Notes: a model not told the origin generated them from the letters alone. A stretch of 64,000 bases of DNA from Actinomycetospora sp. NBRC 106375 (GCF_030269665.1 NZ_BSTS01000014.1:1-64000), one strand, 5' to 3'. Shown: positions 7,173 to 16,028, numbered from the stretch's first letter. Numbers and translations are program-made.

Positions 7173-9272
7173 GTGAGCAGACACCGCGACGAGGGCGCCG
7201 AGGACCCCGACGGCAACGAGGACCGCGTCCTGCTGACGTTGCGCGGCGCGACGGCCGTCGCGGTGGCGGGTCTGCTGGTCGCCGCACTGCTCGCTCCCGC
7301 AGCCGTCGCGGCCGGCACGCTGGCCGCCCGTGCGTCGACGGGCATCGGGGTGACGTCCGCGGGTGTCCTCGACCGTGTCCCCGACGCGGCCACCGTGATC
7401 ACCGACGCCACCGGCGCACCGATGGCGACCCTCTACCGGCGCTTCCGCCTCCCCGTCGGTCCCGGGCAGATCGCGGGCACGATGAAGGCGGCGATCGTCG
7501 CCGTCGAGGACCGGCGCTTCTACAGCCACCACGGTGTCGACGCCCGCGGGCTCGGTCGCGCGCTGGTGAGCAACGCGGTGCGCGGCACACCGCTCGAGGG
7601 GCAGGGCGCCTCGACGATCACGATGCAGTACGTCAAGAACCAGCGGCTCGACGTCCTGGCCGACACGCCGGACGAGCGCCGCGCGGCGACCGCCGACACG
7701 GTGGGTCGCAAGCTCACCGAGGCCCGGCTGGCCCACCGTGTCGAGGACCGGCTGAGCAAGGACGAGATCCTGGCCCGCTACCTCGACCTCGCGTACTTCG
7801 GCCGCGGCGCCTACGGGGTCGAGGCCGCAGCACGCACCTGGTTCGGCACCGGCGCGGACGCGCTCACGACGCCGCAGGCCGCGCTGCTGGCCGGGATGGT
7901 GCGCGCGCCCGCGAGCTTCGACCCGATCGACCACCCGGCCGCCGCCCGCGCGCGGCGCGGTCAGGTGCTGGCCGCGATGGTCGAGGTCGGGTCGCTCACG
8001 CCCACCCGGGCCGCATCCGCCGACGCGGCCCCGCTCGGGACCGTGGCCCGGCCCGCGGTGCCCGCATCGGGATGTGCCGCGGCGCGGCCGGGCACGGGCG
8101 TCTTCTGCGCCGAGGTCGTCCGGCGGCTGACCGCGGCCGGTCTCGACCTGTCCACCGGTGGCTACACGGTCCGGGCGACGCTGGATCCGCGGGTCACAGC
8201 CGAGGCGAGGGACGCGACACGCGACGCCGTCGACCCGGACCGGGACGTGGCCGACGTGGCCGCCGTAGTGAGGCCGGAGCCGAACCGTCGACCGGTCCTC
8301 GCCCTCGCCGCCAACCGGACCTACGGCACCGACGGTGACGCCGGCGAGACCTCGCTCCCCCTCACGACGGCTCCCCTGCGCGGGGCCGGCTCAATCTACA
8401 AGATCTTCACTGCGGCGGCGGCCCTCGAGCAGGGCCTCGTCGACCCCGACAGCGAGCTCGACGTCCCCGAGCGCTACACCTCGAGCGCCTTCTCCGACGC
8501 CGGCGGCGACTACACCGTCGAGAACCTGGGCTCGTACCCCGACGAGCTCACCCTGCGTCGAGCCCTCGCCGTCTCACCCAACACGCCGTTCGTGGCCCTC
8601 GCCGACCGGCTCGGCTCGGTGGAGCCGATCGTCGACATCGCACGGCGTCTGGGGCTGCGGGCGACCCTCGCCGCGCCCGGACCCGACGGGACGCCGCTGG
8701 GCCGGCGGGTGCGCGACGCCGAGCAGGGGTCGTTCACCCTGGGGCCGGACCCGACGAGCCCGCTCGACCTCGCGAACGTCGCCGCCACGATCACCGCGGG
8801 CGGCACCTGGTGCCCGACCACCGTCGTCGCGCGGGTCACCGACCGTTCGGGACGCGACGTGACACCGCCGTCACCACCCTGCGAGCGCGCGGTCTCCCCG
8901 GAGGTGGCCGGCGATCTGCGGAAGGCGCTGTCGGAGGACGCCGTGGACGGCACCGCGTCCGGTGCCGCCGACGACGCCGGCTGGGACCGCCCGATGATCG
9001 GCAAGACCGGCACCACACAACGTTCGGCCTCGGCGGCCTTCGTCGGCGCGACCGACCGCTACGCCGGGGCCGTCATGACCTTCGCTCCCGACGCGCCCCG
9101 GCCGGTGTGCACCGACCCGGTCCGGACCTGCTCCGACGGCGACCTCACGGGTGCCTCTCTCCCGGCCCCGACCTGGTTCGCCATGATGGCGCCGTTGCAC
9201 CGCGGCGGCCCGTCGGGCGGGGCGGGCGACGGCGGGACGGCACCAGGCGCCGACACCCCCGACGAGGACTGA
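7173..9272 (+). CDS. Class A penicillin-binding protein (transglycosylase/transpeptidase)
   Basis: A 699-residue bifunctional peptidoglycan synthase. After a cytoplasmic N-terminus it has one membrane segment (about 26-50). The GT51 transglycosylase domain shows VEDRRFYSHHG (residues 111-121, catalytic Glu112), EGQGASTITMQYVKN (142-156), KLTEARLAHRVE and YFGRGAYGVEAAA. The transpeptidase domain has S407-IYK410 (SxxK), SPN at 468-470 and KTGTT near 610. There are no PASTA repeats; the C-terminus is a short Gly/Asp/Pro tail. The GTG at 7173 is chosen because the signal-anchor follows soon after, although GGAG lies only 2 bases upstream; a longer start is possible. It links lipid II into the cell wall outside the membrane. 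Confidence 0.92.
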   Translation: MSRHRDEGAEDPDGNEDRVLLTLRGATAVAVAGLLVAALLAPAAVAAGTLAARASTGIGVTSAGVLDRVPDAATVITDATGAPMATLYRRFRLPVGPGQIAGTMKAAIVAVEDRRFYSHHGVDARGLGRALVSNAVRGTPLEGQGASTITMQYVKNQRLDVLADTPDERRAATADTVGRKLTEARLAHRVEDRLSKDEILARYLDLAYFGRGAYGVEAAARTWFGTGADALTTPQAALLAGMVRAPASFDPIDHPAAARARRGQVLAAMVEVGSLTPTRAASADAAPLGTVARPAVPASGCAAARPGTGVFCAEVVRRLTAAGLDLSTGGYTVRATLDPRVTAEARDATRDAVDPDRDVADVAAVVRPEPNRRPVLALAANRTYGTDGDAGETSLPLTTAPLRGAGSIYKIFTAAAALEQGLVDPDSELDVPERYTSSAFSDAGGDYTVENLGSYPDELTLRRALAVSPNTPFVALADRLGSVEPIVDIARRLGLRATLAAPGPDGTPLGRRVRDAEQGSFTLGPDPTSPLDLANVAATITAGGTWCPTTVVARVTDRSGRDVTPPSPPCERAVSPEVAGDLRKALSEDAVDGTASGAADDAGWDRPMIGKTGTTQRSASAAFVGATDRYAGAVMTFAPDAPRPVCTDPVRTCSDGDLTGASLPAPTWFAMMAPLHRGGPSGGAGDGGTAPGADTPDED

Positions 9273-9299
9273 TCCACCGACCCGGCCAGGAGCACCGAC

Positions 9300-10142
9300 G
9301 TGGCGCTGTTCCGCCGATGGCCACCGCGTGACGCCGCGACCCGGATCCTGCGCTCGGCCTCCGCGCACCGGGTCCCCGCGCTCGCCGCGGAGTCGGCGTT
9401 CTTCACCGCGCTGGCCGTCTTCCCCGCGCTGCTCACCGTCGTCGCGATCCTGCGCACCGTCGGCCCGGGCCTCGGCGCGGGCGCCGACGTCGCCGCCGCC
9501 GACGGGATGACGCGGCTGCTGCGCGTGGTGCTCACCACCCGGGGCAGCGCCGCGGCCGACGCCGCCGCGTCGCTGCTCGCCACGAGTACGACGGGACTGC
9601 TCACCGGAGGCACCGTGGCGGCGCTGGTGCTGCTGGTCCGCGCCCTGCGCTCGGTGCTCCACGCGCTGGCGACCGTGTCGGGACGGCCGGTGCGCACCTG
9701 GCGCACGGCGGCCGTCCTCGCGGTCGTCCTCCTGGTGGGTGGGGCCACGGTGACGGCCGCGGCCGTCCAGGACCCCCTGCTCGTGCTCGCGGTCCCCGGC
9801 GGGAGCCTGTTGTGGCGCCTCCTGCGCTGGCCTGCCGTGATCGTCGCCCTGTTCGCCTGGGCGGTGCTGCTGCTGCGCCTCGGGACGCGGACCCGGTCGT
9901 GGCGTCCGGTCCTGTCCGGCGCCGGAGTCGCGGTCGGGGGGTGGCTCGGGGCCAGCGCCGTCTTCCCGCTCTACGTCTCGGTGAGCGCACGGGTCGCCGG
10001 CAGCTTCGGCGCCCTCGGGGGCGGTCTGATCCTGCTGGTCTGGCTCTACCTGTTGATGCTCGCGCTGTACCTCGCCGCGGAGATCGCCGGCGAGCTGCAC
10101 GGACGCGGGAACGAGGCCGAGGCGCGACGCCCCCCGCAGTGA
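9300..10142 (+). CDS. YihY/BrkB family (UPF0761) membrane protein
   Basis: A 280-residue protein with about six membrane segments. The early ALAAESAFFTALAVFPALLTVVAIL is the hallmark YihY/BrkB start, and the last segments FGALGGGLILLVWLYLLMLALYLAAEIAGELHG are equally typical. The family is widespread, often misnamed ribonuclease BN, and its transport or structural function is unsettled. It begins 27 bases after the penicillin-binding protein gene on the same strand, so co-transcription is likely. The stop is 8 bases from the stop of a convergent MFS gene. Confidence 0.88.
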   Translation: MALFRRWPPRDAATRILRSASAHRVPALAAESAFFTALAVFPALLTVVAILRTVGPGLGAGADVAAADGMTRLLRVVLTTRGSAAADAAASLLATSTTGLLTGGTVAALVLLVRALRSVLHALATVSGRPVRTWRTAAVLAVVLLVGGATVTAAAVQDPLLVLAVPGGSLLWRLLRWPAVIVALFAWAVLLLRLGTRTRSWRPVLSGAGVAVGGWLGASAVFPLYVSVSARVAGSFGALGGGLILLVWLYLLMLALYLAAEIAGELHGRGNEAEARRPPQ

Positions 10143-10150
10143 CGCCCGGG

Positions 10151-11425
10151 TCACACGCCCTCGTCGACGCCGTGATGCGGTGCCCGGGTGCCGTGCCGCC
10201 ACAGCAGCAGGGGGACCGCGGCGAGGACGGCCGGACCGATCACGAACCACATCGCGCCGTAGCCGCCGGTGGCGGGGAACAGCGGCGCCGCCACCTGCAC
10301 GGCTACGCCGACGAGCAACGGGCCGACGAGCGACCCGCCGCCGCGGCTCACCAGGAACAGCCCGGACGCCGCCCCGTGGTGCTCGGCCGGGAGCACGCGC
10401 ATGAGCGCCGAGTAGTTCACCGTCATGACGACGCCGGCACCCGCCGCCGCGACCGGGATCAGTCCGATCACCCAGACGCTGTGCGACAGTCCCGCGGTCA
10501 GCAGGCCGGCGCCGTACACGAGCGAGGAGGCGGCGAGGACGCGCCGGTGGCCCAGGCGGTCGGCGAGGCGCCCGGCCCAGGGAACGACCGCGACGAGGCC
10601 CACGGCGACCAGCGGGAAGATCACGGCCGACACGAAGCTCGCGCTCCGGCCGAGGCCGACGGTGAAGAAGAGCACCACGAAGGCCTTGAGCCCCTGCAGC
10701 GCGACGTTCCACAGGAGCGTCGCGGCCAGCACGACGGCGACGCCGGGGTGGCGGAGCAGCGAGATCACCGCCCGCAGGCCGACGGCCGCTCCCGACCCCG
10801 GCAGCGGGCACGATCGGCGCGACCACAGCGCGCGCGTCAGCACCGCCGTGCCGGCGACGACCGTGCCGGCAGCCAGCAGGAACAGCGCGGGCGGCCACAG
10901 GTCGAGAAGGAATCCACCCCCGACGAGCGCCGCACCGAGCCCCGCGAAGCGCCACGCCGAGGCCGCGGTGCGCGACCGCCCGCTCACGACGTCCGGCACG
11001 AGATCGGGATAGAGGGCCTCGTACGGCGTCAGGTACGCGAAGTGCCCGACGAAGTAGGCCGCGGCTCCGACGACGAGCACGGCGGACCCGAGGTCGGTGG
11101 CCATCAGCAGGAGGGCGGCGATGCAGATCGGCGCCGCCAGCAGCACGAACCGCAGACGGTCGCCGACGACGCGCGAGCAGCGATCACCCACGACACCGAC
11201 CAGCAGCGGCAGGACGATCCCGGCCGCGCCCTCGCCACCGATCACCAGACCGGTCACGACGGGTCCGGACTCGCGGTGCAGCAGCGACGGGAGGTACGTG
11301 GTCAGCACCGTCAGCGCGAACGAGGTGCCGAACGCGGGCGCGCCGAGCATGAGGAGGAAGGACCGGCTGTCGGCCGCCGGCGACACGTCCTCGTGCCGCG
11401 CGGATTCCTGTCGCGAGGCAGCCAT
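10151..11425 (-). CDS. MFS transporter
   Basis: A 424-residue protein with about 12 membrane segments and two related halves. Between segments 2 and 3 lies VGVVGDRCSRVVGDRLRFV, an MFS motif-A loop (GxxxDR), and the matching loop WAGRLADRLGHRRVLAAS occurs in the second half. The substrate cannot be read from the sequence; the HFAYLTPYEALYPDLVPD stretch resembles sugar/proton symporter-like members. It is transcribed alone, divergent from a small membrane-protein gene. The intervening 240 bases hold a copy of the dispersed motif and a very stable hairpin. Confidence 0.85.
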   Translation of the reverse strand: MAASRQESARHEDVSPAADSRSFLLMLGAPAFGTSFALTVLTTYLPSLLHRESGPVVTGLVIGGEGAAGIVLPLLVGVVGDRCSRVVGDRLRFVLLAAPICIAALLLMATDLGSAVLVVGAAAYFVGHFAYLTPYEALYPDLVPDVVSGRSRTAASAWRFAGLGAALVGGGFLLDLWPPALFLLAAGTVVAGTAVLTRALWSRRSCPLPGSGAAVGLRAVISLLRHPGVAVVLAATLLWNVALQGLKAFVVLFFTVGLGRSASFVSAVIFPLVAVGLVAVVPWAGRLADRLGHRRVLAASSLVYGAGLLTAGLSHSVWVIGLIPVAAAGAGVVMTVNYSALMRVLPAEHHGAASGLFLVSRGGGSLVGPLLVGVAVQVAAPLFPATGGYGAMWFVIGPAVLAAVPLLLWRHGTRAPHHGVDEGV

Positions 11426-11495
11426 CCGGCACCCGTTTCCCGATCCGGCCGGCTCGCGAACCGCCGGCAGTCCTCTCGCCGACGCATGCCCTCGC

Positions 11496-11513
11496 CGTCA
11501 GCTGATCGCAAGG
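11496..11513 (+). promoter_or_regulatory. CGTCAG-N2-GATCGCAAGG motif copy
   Basis: CGTCAG-CT-GATCGCAAGG is one of four copies that keep the full GATCGCAAG core. It lies 71 bases upstream of the MFS gene, which reads the other way, and about 155 bases upstream of the small membrane-protein gene. No known regulator is recognised for it. Confidence 0.55.
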
Positions 11514-11558
11514 CGGCCCCCACTAACGGAGACCACCGGCCGCATCGATGTCCCCCGG

Positions 11559-11604
11559 GGGGCACGGTGCACGGCCGGCGGGGGCGGCCGCCGCACCGTG
11601 CCCC
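11559..11604. other. Large stable hairpin (12-bp perfect arms)
   Basis: GGGGCACGGTGC (11559-11570) pairs perfectly with GCACCGTGCCCC (11593-11604). The 22-base loop contains a further GGCCG/CGGCC pairing. It sits between divergent genes, 65 bases upstream of the small membrane-protein start, where a terminator would not be expected. It could be a structured leader or a protein-binding site. Confidence 0.5.
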
Positions 11605-11668
11605 GCGCTCCGCCGGAGCCGCAGTCGTTCGATCAGCATCCGCCAGCTGCCGAGGGTCAGGAGCCGCG

Positions 11669-11977
11669 ATGACACCGCTGGGAGACACCGCACCGGACCA
11701 CGCGAAGCTGCAGCAGATGTCGGTCCGATTGGCCGGTCGTCGCCGACCGGGCCCCGGGCAGCACGCACCGCCACACGCGCCCCTGTTCGGTCCGCCGACC
11801 GTGCGGCGTCCGGCCCCTAACGGCGAGGAGGGGTCGGGTCCCGCACGGTCGGCGGCCCATCGCCCGCGGCGTCGCGGGCGCCTCCCGAGGTGGGCCCTCA
11901 TCACGTCGTGGCTCGTGGGCGGCGTCCTGATACTGGCCGTCGGCGTCGTCGCCACCGTGGTCGTCGTGGCGACGTAG
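11669..11977 (+). CDS. Small single-pass membrane protein, unknown function
   Basis: A 102-residue protein: a basic, proline-rich N-terminal region of about 75 residues, then one C-terminal membrane helix (ALITSWLVGGVLILAVGVVATVVVVAT) that ends the protein, giving a tail-anchored layout. The ATG is supported by a CAGGAG site 6 bases upstream. No domain is recognised. The long open frame extending leftwards from it is antisense to the MFS gene and is not coding. It stands alone; the nearest downstream gene is 312 bases away. Confidence 0.6.
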   Translation: MTPLGDTAPDHAKLQQMSVRLAGRRRPGPGQHAPPHAPLFGPPTVRRPAPNGEEGSGPARSAAHRPRRRGRLPRWALITSWLVGGVLILAVGVVATVVVVAT

Positions 11978-12289
11978 CCGGGACATGGCCGGGTGGCTCG
12001 CACGCCGATGGCGCCCGTCGCTGCGGGACCGCCGGGACTCCGGCGGGGCCTCCGCGGCTCGCCGGAGTCGCGGTCGGGGGAGGCCGGGGACCGGTCGGCG
12101 TGGTTGATGTCCAGCGACGCCGCATCCGTCCTCGACACCCGCTCGCGGTTGGCACTCTCAACTGTTCACGGAGGGAGTTGCCGCCGATCCGGCGTCGACA
12201 ATCTTGCGCGGCGCTTGCGGTCGGTGTGGCCGGAGGCACCCCGGATGCACCGGCGTTTCCGGCACCGCACGCGTCGGGAAGGCCCTCCC
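11978..12289. other. 312-base non-coding stretch before the OBAP gene
   Basis: No convincing gene is seen. At 12036-12069 the arms GACTCCGGCG and CGCCGGAGTC form a perfect 10-14-10 hairpin, a likely terminator for the small membrane-protein gene although it lacks a T-tract. Further on is a weak inverted pair around GGCACTC and GAGTTGCC (12147-12181). The last 20 bases hold the GGGAAGG ribosome-binding region of the next gene. Confidence 0.5.
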
Positions 12290-13081
12290 ATGGCACCCAC
12301 ACACGACAACAGCTGCACCCGCCACCACGGTCCGGGCGCAGCTCGGGCGGTCGGTATCGGGTTCGCTGCAGGCGTGGTCAGCGCGGCCGCGCTGGCGGCC
12401 GGCCGGAAGGTCGCGATGACGGCGAAGGTCGGCCGGGGCCATCCGCTCAAGCATCGCGCTCTCGACGTCGCGTCCGGCGTGACGCAGTCGAAGTACCCGA
12501 TCGACGCGATCAGCACCTACCTCAACGGCTTCCACATGTACGCGGACGACCTGGGGCGACAGGTGGAGGCGTCGCACTTCTGCGTCCATCTGCAGCACGA
12601 CCTGCACCAGTGTGTGATCTTCGACCGGAACGCGCCCGATGCCCGGCTGATCGGGATCGAGTACATCGTCAGCGAGGAGCGCTTCCGGCGGCTGCCCGAC
12701 GACGAGAAGCGCCTGTGGCACAGCCACCACTACGAGGTGAAGTCCGGCGTCCTGGCCGCGCCGGGTGTCCCCGACATCGCCGAGCACGCCTACTTCTCCG
12801 ACCTCGTGCACACCTACGGGAAGACCTTCCACACCTGGCAGTACGACCGCGACGACTTCCCGTACGGAATCCCGCAGCTGATGATGGCCCTGACCGAGGA
12901 CGGGCAGGCCGACCAGTCCCTGATCGACGAGCGGGACCGCCGGATCGGGGTCTCCACCCCACGCAAGCGGCAGCACCGCGCGGACATCCCGACGCCCGAC
13001 GTCGTGCCGGGGGCGAACCCCTGGGAGAGCGGGCGGACGGTGCAGACGCGTCTCGACGAGATGCTCTTCCGGCGCCCGTGA
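12290..13081 (+). CDS. OBAP family protein (DUF1264)
   Basis: A 263-residue protein. After a short hydrophobic N-terminal stretch (about 18-40, possibly a membrane anchor or export signal) it has the body of the oil-body-associated-protein family: PIDAISTYLNGFHMYADDLGRQVEASHFCVHLQHDLHQCVIFD, LIGIEYIVSEERFRRLPDDEKRLWHSHHYEVKSG and a late WQYDRDDFPYGIPQLMMALTEDGQ. These His-rich motifs are strongly conserved between plant and bacterial members. Plant members associate with lipid bodies; the bacterial role is unknown. The ATG has a GGGAAGG site. The upstream open frame is longer but has no family sequence. Confidence 0.82.
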   Translation: MAPTHDNSCTRHHGPGAARAVGIGFAAGVVSAAALAAGRKVAMTAKVGRGHPLKHRALDVASGVTQSKYPIDAISTYLNGFHMYADDLGRQVEASHFCVHLQHDLHQCVIFDRNAPDARLIGIEYIVSEERFRRLPDDEKRLWHSHHYEVKSGVLAAPGVPDIAEHAYFSDLVHTYGKTFHTWQYDRDDFPYGIPQLMMALTEDGQADQSLIDERDRRIGVSTPRKRQHRADIPTPDVVPGANPWESGRTVQTRLDEMLFRRP

Positions 13082-13142
13082 CGCGGGAGACGGCCCGTCA
13101 GGCGACCGCCGGGGTGTGACGGCACACGCGAGGAGATGCCCG

Positions 13143-13268
13143 ATGAGGACGATCGACACCGTCGGCCTGGAGGACGCCCTCCGCGTGATCGCGGCCGCGT
13201 TCGGGTCAGCGGCGGTTTCCGGCGAGCAGGACCAGGGCGTGGCCCGGGCCGCCGCCCTGGGACTCTGA
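13143..13268 (+). CDS. Small 41-residue ORF upstream of the MMPL gene
   Basis: An ATG preceded by an AGGAG site opens a 41-residue frame (MRTIDTVGLEDALRVIAAAF, then GSAAVSGEQDQGVARAAALGL) that stops 9 bases before the MMPL start. The N-terminus faintly resembles the first helix of HbpS/GlcG-type proteins, so it could be a truncated remnant, or a short coupling peptide for the transporter. No domain can be claimed; the spacing and ribosome-binding site are the only support. Confidence 0.4.
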   Translation: MRTIDTVGLEDALRVIAAAFGSAAVSGEQDQGVARAAALGL

Positions 13269-13277
13269 CCAGCAACC

Positions 13278-15587
13278 GTGACCCCGCGGGAGCCCGTTCC
13301 TCCTCCTCGGGCCCTGCCCGTGCGCGCCGCCGCCGTGGTCCTCACGCGCGGCTGGTGGGTCCTGCTCGTGCTCGCCGCCGCTGGCGTGTGGGCCACGGTG
13401 ACCTCGCTCCCGACCCTGGCCACCGTCGGCGGGGGCCTGTCGGACGTCGTCGGTGCGGACACCCCGGCCGTGCAGACACAGATCCGTGCCCTGCAGACGT
13501 TCGGCCTGCCCCTGCTGACCCGCACCGCCGTGGTGCAGCACGACCCGGCCGGTCTCGACCCCGACGCCCAGACCCGGGCGACGCTGCGCGCGGCGGAGGT
13601 CGACGAACCGGCCTACCGGGGCCGTCCGACGCCGCCGCTGCTGTTCGCGTTGCCGGTCGTCGACGGCGTCCCTCGCGGGCTGCCCCCGGGCCTCCTGCCG
13701 GGATCGGCGCCCGGCGTGCCGACACTCGGGCTCCCCACCCCCGGGCAGCTCATCCCGACCGGCCCGACCACCACGATCGTCACCTACCTGTTCACCGACC
13801 CCCGCGCCCCGACCGGGGTGCAGGAGCAGGTGGCGGCGGACTACGCCGCCCGCATCGACCAGCCCGGCGACCACCTGCTCGGCGTGAGCGGGACGGTCCC
13901 CCTGCAGTCCGAGCAGGGCCGGCTGGTGGCAGACCACCTGACCGAGGTGGAGGTCGGCTCCGTGGTGGCGGTCGGCCTCGTCGTCGCCCTCGCCTTCCGA
14001 TCTGTCCTGGCTCCGGTCGTCACGCTGGTCGCGGCCGGGACGTCGTACGTCGTCGCCGACCACCTCACGGGGACGGTCGCCCAGGCCTTCGGGATCAGCG
14101 CACCCGGTCAGCTCGAACCGGTCCTGGTCGCCCTGGCCCTGGGGGTCAGCACGGACTACGCCGTCCTCTTCCTCTCCGGGATGGCCCGCCGGCTGCGCCG
14201 GGGAGAGGACGGCCGCGCCGCGACCCGGGGCGCCGTCGAGGACTACCTGGCGATCGTGGTCGTGGCCGGGCTGACCGTGGCGGCCGGCGTGGCCGCGCTC
14301 AGCGTCGCGCGCACGGAGCTGTTCCGGGCCTTCGGACCGGGACTCGCCCTGACCGTGCTGGCGTCCCTGGTCGTCTCGGTCCTCGTCGTCCCGCCGTTGA
14401 TGACGCTGTGCGGACGGGCGGTGCTGTGGCCCGGTCGGGCCGGTCGGCACGGGGGGACCGGCACCCCGCAGCCCGCCGTCGAGCCCGACCGCGGCCGCAG
14501 CCGGTTCGTCCGCCTCGTCACCGGGCGGCGGTGGGTGGCCCCGGCGGCGGCGGTGAGCGCGCTCGCCGTGCTCGCGGTGTGCGCGTTGCCGCTCGCCTCC
14601 CTGCGCGAGGCGGTGTCGCCGATGGACTCGCTGCCGGCGGGCAACCCGGTGCGGGTCGCCTGGGAAGGGGCCGCCGAGGGGTTCGCCCCCGGGGTGCTCT
14701 CTCCCACCGAGCTCCTCCTGACCGGTCCCGACGTCGCCACCCGGCGGGACGCCCTGGCGCAGCTGCAGCGGGAGCTCGCGGGTCGTCCCGGCGTGGCCGG
14801 GGTGCTGGGTCCCGTCCAGGGCCGGCTCCCGGACCCCGTTCCCGACCGGTACGCGCTGTTCCTCGGGCCGCGTGGAGACGCCGCGCGCTTCCTCGTCGTG
14901 CTCGACGCCGATCCTCTGGGCGCCACGGCGGTGGAGACCCTGCGGTCGCTGCAGCGGGACATGCCCGGGCTGCTGTCCACGGCTGGGCTGGGCGGAGTGA
15001 GCACCGCCTACGCCGGCGACACGGCCCTCGGTCTCGGTCTGGTGGAGAGCGCCCACGCCGACCTGGTGCGGGTGGCCGTGGTCGTCGCCGCCGTCGAGCT
15101 GCTGCTCCTCGTGCTGTTCCTCCGCAGCCTCGTCGCCCCGCTCTACCTGCTCGCCTGCAGCGTGCTCGTGGTCGGCTCCGCGCTGGGGCTGACGTCGCTG
15201 GTCTTCGGGTCGCTCGGCCAGGAGGGCCTGATCTTCTTCGTGCCCTTCGCCGTGGGCGCCCTGCTCGCCTCGCTGGGGTCGGACTACAACATCTTCGGGG
15301 TCGGCGACGTCTGGCAGGCGGCGCGCAGCCGACCGCTCGGCGACGCCCTCGCCGTCGCGATCCCCCGCTCGACGCGCGCCATCGGCGCGGCGGGCGTCAC
15401 GCTCGCCGCCAGCTTCGGTCTCGTGGCGCTGGTGCCGCTGGCGCCGTTCCAGGAGCTCGCCTTCGCCATGACGGTCGGCGTGCTGCTGGACACCTTCCTC
15501 GTGCGCGCGTTCCTGGTGCCCGCGTTGATCTGGTGGGTGGGGCCGGTCAGCGCGTGGCCGAGCCGGCGCCTGCGGGCGCCCTCGTGA
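13278..15587 (+). CDS. MMPL family RND-type transporter
   Basis: A 769-residue membrane protein with the MMPL layout: one N-terminal helix (about 22-45), a periplasmic-type domain (about 45-215), a five-helix bundle with LEPVLVALALGVSTDYAVLFLSGMARRLRRGEDG (the conserved GVSTDYAVLF segment, whose Asp-Tyr pair is part of the proton path), then a second helix, a second outer domain and a second bundle with FFVPFAVGALLASLGSDYNIFGVGDVW. MMPL proteins export lipids, siderophores or drugs using proton motive force. The GTG start follows a 41-residue ORF by 9 bases. The substrate is unknown, and the nearest MmpS-like gene is 6 kb away. Confidence 0.9.
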   Translation: MTPREPVPPPRALPVRAAAVVLTRGWWVLLVLAAAGVWATVTSLPTLATVGGGLSDVVGADTPAVQTQIRALQTFGLPLLTRTAVVQHDPAGLDPDAQTRATLRAAEVDEPAYRGRPTPPLLFALPVVDGVPRGLPPGLLPGSAPGVPTLGLPTPGQLIPTGPTTTIVTYLFTDPRAPTGVQEQVAADYAARIDQPGDHLLGVSGTVPLQSEQGRLVADHLTEVEVGSVVAVGLVVALAFRSVLAPVVTLVAAGTSYVVADHLTGTVAQAFGISAPGQLEPVLVALALGVSTDYAVLFLSGMARRLRRGEDGRAATRGAVEDYLAIVVVAGLTVAAGVAALSVARTELFRAFGPGLALTVLASLVVSVLVVPPLMTLCGRAVLWPGRAGRHGGTGTPQPAVEPDRGRSRFVRLVTGRRWVAPAAAVSALAVLAVCALPLASLREAVSPMDSLPAGNPVRVAWEGAAEGFAPGVLSPTELLLTGPDVATRRDALAQLQRELAGRPGVAGVLGPVQGRLPDPVPDRYALFLGPRGDAARFLVVLDADPLGATAVETLRSLQRDMPGLLSTAGLGGVSTAYAGDTALGLGLVESAHADLVRVAVVVAAVELLLLVLFLRSLVAPLYLLACSVLVVGSALGLTSLVFGSLGQEGLIFFVPFAVGALLASLGSDYNIFGVGDVWQAARSRPLGDALAVAIPRSTRAIGAAGVTLAASFGLVALVPLAPFQELAFAMTVGVLLDTFLVRAFLVPALIWWVGPVSAWPSRRLRAPS

Positions 15588-15670
15588 CGCCTGTCGACAT
15601 GCCGTGGCCGGCGCCGGCGGGCGGCGCCGAGTCAGACGTCGCCGGGCCTGCGCACCCGATGGTCGTCAGA

Positions 15671-15710
15671 CGGCCGGGGTCGCGGTACGGCCGGGGTCGC
15701 GGTACGGCCG
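15671..15710. repeat. 17-bp tandem repeat, about 2.4 copies
   Basis: The 17-mer CGGCCGGGGTCGCGGTA is repeated exactly at 15671 and 15688, and a third copy begins (CGGCCG). It lies between the MMPL stop and the end of the small minus-strand gene, in about 200 bases with no other feature. It looks like a local duplication. Confidence 0.6.
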
Positions 15711-15792
15711 AAGGCCGCGGCTCGGCCGTGAGTTGCGGCTCGGGCGTGGGTGGTGGCCGCCGGAGAGCGGGTCCACCCCACGGCGCCGCGGG

Positions 15793-15969
15793 TCAGGTGT
15801 CCCGTTCCGCGGCGTCGCGCTGCTCGGGCTCGCGGTCGCGGGCCTCCTGTGCGTCGGCGTCGGCGTCGCGCGCTCGGGCCGCGGCAGGCCGGCCCTCGCC
15901 GTCGTAGTACTCGTCGGGAAGCCCGACGTTCTCGTGGGCGCGCTGGGCGGCGCGCTGGTTCTCCGGCAT
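15793..15969 (-). CDS. Small hydrophilic protein, 58 residues, unknown
   Basis: Starting at an ATG with a textbook GAGGAGGAACG site, this frame encodes MPENQRAAQRAHENVGLPDEYYD and then a charged, Ala/Arg/Asp/Glu-rich tail. The composition predicts a mostly helical or disordered cytosolic peptide. It lies 83 bases downstream of the BCCT transporter on the same strand, with a strong hairpin between them, so it may be read independently or by read-through. No family is recognised. Confidence 0.55.
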   Translation of the reverse strand: MPENQRAAQRAHENVGLPDEYYDGEGRPAAARARDADADAQEARDREPEQRDAAERDT

Positions 15970-16000
15970 CGTTCCTCCTCGAACGACTCGGGCGACGGGA

Positions 16001-16028
16001 CCGGACCCGTGGGGCTCCACGGGTCCGG
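16001..16028 (-). terminator. Perfect 12-4-12 hairpin downstream of BCCT gene
   Basis: CCGGACCCGTGG and CCACGGGTCCGG pair perfectly around GGCT, 24 bases after the BCCT stop. There is no T-tract. The position and stability make it the probable terminator or attenuator separating the transporter from the small gene downstream. Confidence 0.6.

Noticed and set aside
9812-11977. A 721-residue plus-strand frame across the MFS gene
   Set aside because: It is antisense to the MFS gene with an Arg/Gly/Gln-rich composition; only its last 102 codons have a ribosome site and a plausible membrane helix, and these are annotated separately.
12147-12181. CIRCE-like arms GGCACTC and GAGTTGCC upstream of the OBAP gene
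   Set aside because: Spacing is about 17 bases rather than 9 and one arm has an insertion, so it does not fit an HrcA site.
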